In this document: piece after piece, positions 4,616 to 5,332 of the stretch
Layout: every line of letters begins with the position of its first letter
How positions within the stretch are numbered: the first letter of the stretch is position 1
Assembly (NCBI GenBank): GCA_900553435.1
Contig: USDC01000057.1
Location: 1 to 5,332 of the forward strand
Reading direction: 5' to 3'
Source of the DNA: an uncultured Mycoplasmatota bacterium
GTDB lineage: Bacteria; Bacillota_I; Bacilli_A; RF39; UBA660
Length of the DNA stretch: 5,332 nucleotides
Notes under the pieces: model-generated
What the model saw: only the letters and a program-made list of their open reading frames with translations
Database searches by the model: none
What the model was told of the DNA's origin: nothing
Made by a program: the position numbers and the translations under genes

Positions 4616-4624
4616 AGTATAACA
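4616..4624 (-). promoter_or_regulatory. Extended -10 promoter of tRNA-Lys
   Basis: TGTTATACT on the minus strand contains -10 TATACT preceded by TG one base away. The region 17 bp upstream (TTTATT, 4644-4639) is a poor -35. Transcription would start near 4609, about 12 nt before the mature tRNA 5' end. An AT-rich dyad (TAAAGTAT 4613-4620 with ATACTTTA 4644-4651, and palindrome 4629-4642) surrounds it. No clear terminator separates the deacetylase gene from the tRNA, so readthrough may also contribute. Confidence 0.55.
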
Positions 4625-4651
4625 TAAATATTTTATAAAATAAATACTTTA

Positions 4652-5332
4652 TTAGTTAAAACTTCTATAAACATTACCATTTTCTAACTTTTTCCCTTTT
4701 ATTTCTGCGAGTTCTGAGACTGTAACTAATTCATAATTTTCTTCTTTTAAAATTGGTACCATTATTTTAACAGCTTCTGCAGTTTCATAGTAAATGTCAT
4801 GCATTAAAACAATGTCTCCGTCTTTTACATTTTCTAAAACATGTTTAGAAATCTTATTAGCATCTCTTTTTAGCCAATCTTCTGTATCAACATTCCAAGT
4901 AATTAATGGTAACATCGCAGCTTTTTTTACTTCGTCATTTATTTCTCCATATGGCGGTCTAAGAAGTGTAATATTCTTATTAGTAACTTCATTATAAATA
5001 ATATTTGTAGAATTAATTTCACTTTCTAATGCTTTTTTATCTAACCTAGTTAAATTTTTATGAGAATATGTATGACTACCTACTTCATTTCCTAAAGCAC
5101 TTTCTCTAAGTAATACTTCTTTATAATATTTTATTCTACTACCTAAAACAAAAAATGTTGCTTTACTATTATTACTACTTAATGCATCTATCACTTCATT
5201 TGTTGCCGGAGCTGGTCCATCATCGAAAGTAAGTGCAATATATTTTTTAGTCTCAATTTTTTCATTATCAATTTCTTTATAAACGTATTCTTTTACATTA
5301 TTTTTTATTAAAAATTCAATATTTGGAATATA
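4652..5332 (-). CDS. Polysaccharide deacetylase, NodB/CE4 family (partial, N-terminus off the window)
   Basis: The frame is open to the right edge, giving 226 C-terminal residues; the internal GTG at 5194 is a Val codon, since the catalytic motif lies upstream of it. All five CE4 motifs are present (visible numbering): TFDDGP (35-40, catalytic base and metal Asp), SHTYSH (86-91, metal His), RPPYG (125-129), WNVDTEDW (146-153) and LMHD (176-179, catalytic His). The enzyme should be an active metal-dependent N- or O-deacetylase, probably acting on peptidoglycan GlcNAc/MurNAc or another surface glycan (PgdA/PdaA-like). An N-terminal anchor or signal sequence and any extra domain would lie beyond the window. 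About 30 residues precede motif 1, ending in a Lys/Glu-rich linker. The exact glycan substrate cannot be read from the sequence. Confidence 0.92.
   Translation of the reverse strand, partial: YIPNIEFLIKNNVKEYVYKEIDNEKIETKKYIALTFDDGPAPATNEVIDALSSNNSKATFFVLGSRIKYYKEVLLRESALGNEVGSHTYSHKNLTRLDKKALESEINSTNIIYNEVTNKNITLLRPPYGEINDEVKKAAMLPLITWNVDTEDWLKRDANKISKHVLENVKDGDIVLMHDIYYETAEAVKIMVPILKEENYELVTVSELAEIKGKKLENGNVYRSFN

Noticed and set aside
4613..4651. Inverted repeat TAAAGTAT/ATACTTTA as terminator of the deacetylase gene
   Set aside because: The stem is almost all A-T, has a long AT-rich interval and no T-tract, and overlaps the tRNA -10 element. It may be a by-product of base composition.
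4794..4997. 67-codon plus-strand ORF
   Set aside because: It is antisense to the deacetylase region carrying three CE4 motifs.

Overview
The window comes from a very AT-rich, low-GC Gram-positive bacterium, most likely an uncultured member of the Bacilli (RF39 / Erysipelotrichales-like). The basis is the conserved Firmicutes gene order ireB-ruvX-yrzB-mltG-trmR-U32, strong purine-rich ribosome binding sites, and base composition. The visible Trp codons are TGG and ireB ends in TGA, so the standard bacterial code fits better than the mycoplasma code.

Positions 1-3050 (minus strand) hold a very tight six-gene operon with its own sigma-A-type promoter at 3057-3085. Its genes are ireB (signalling protein), ruvX/yqgF (RNase H-like nuclease), yrzB (DUF1292), mltG (murein lytic transglycosylase), trmR (tRNA wobble-uridine O-methyltransferase) and the start of a U32-family gene (trhP-like) that runs off the left edge. 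Neighbouring genes overlap by 14, 11, 4 and 1 nt or are 1 nt apart. The last two probably act in succession: TrhP-type proteins hydroxylate tRNA U34 and TrmR methylates the product. Upstream of ireB, where alaS is often found, is a 181-residue protein that I do not recognise.

Positions 3635-4511 form an accessory island on the plus strand and are the notable part of the window. A strong promoter (TTGACT-17-TACAAT, extended -10) overlaps a perfect 10-bp inverted repeat. It drives a short untranslated RNA with two tandem copies of a structured unit, followed by a perfect 10-bp-stem intrinsic terminator. Next comes a 121-residue toxin-like protein with the PLTSPK motif typical of ToxN/AbiQ-type endoribonucleases in a MazF/PemK-like frame. 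Promoter, RNA repeats, terminator and toxin in this order are the architecture of a type III (RNA-protein) toxin-antitoxin / abortive-infection system. The two repeats share 34 of 36 bases, the two differences form a compensatory base pair, and the unrelated flanks of each copy are self-complementary. The 60-nt period and the small toxin suggest a divergent or undescribed family.

Positions 4490-5332 contain a shared bidirectional terminator, a minus-strand tRNA-Lys(CUU) gene with its promoter, and the C-terminal 226 residues of a NodB/CE4 polysaccharide deacetylase that runs off the right edge.
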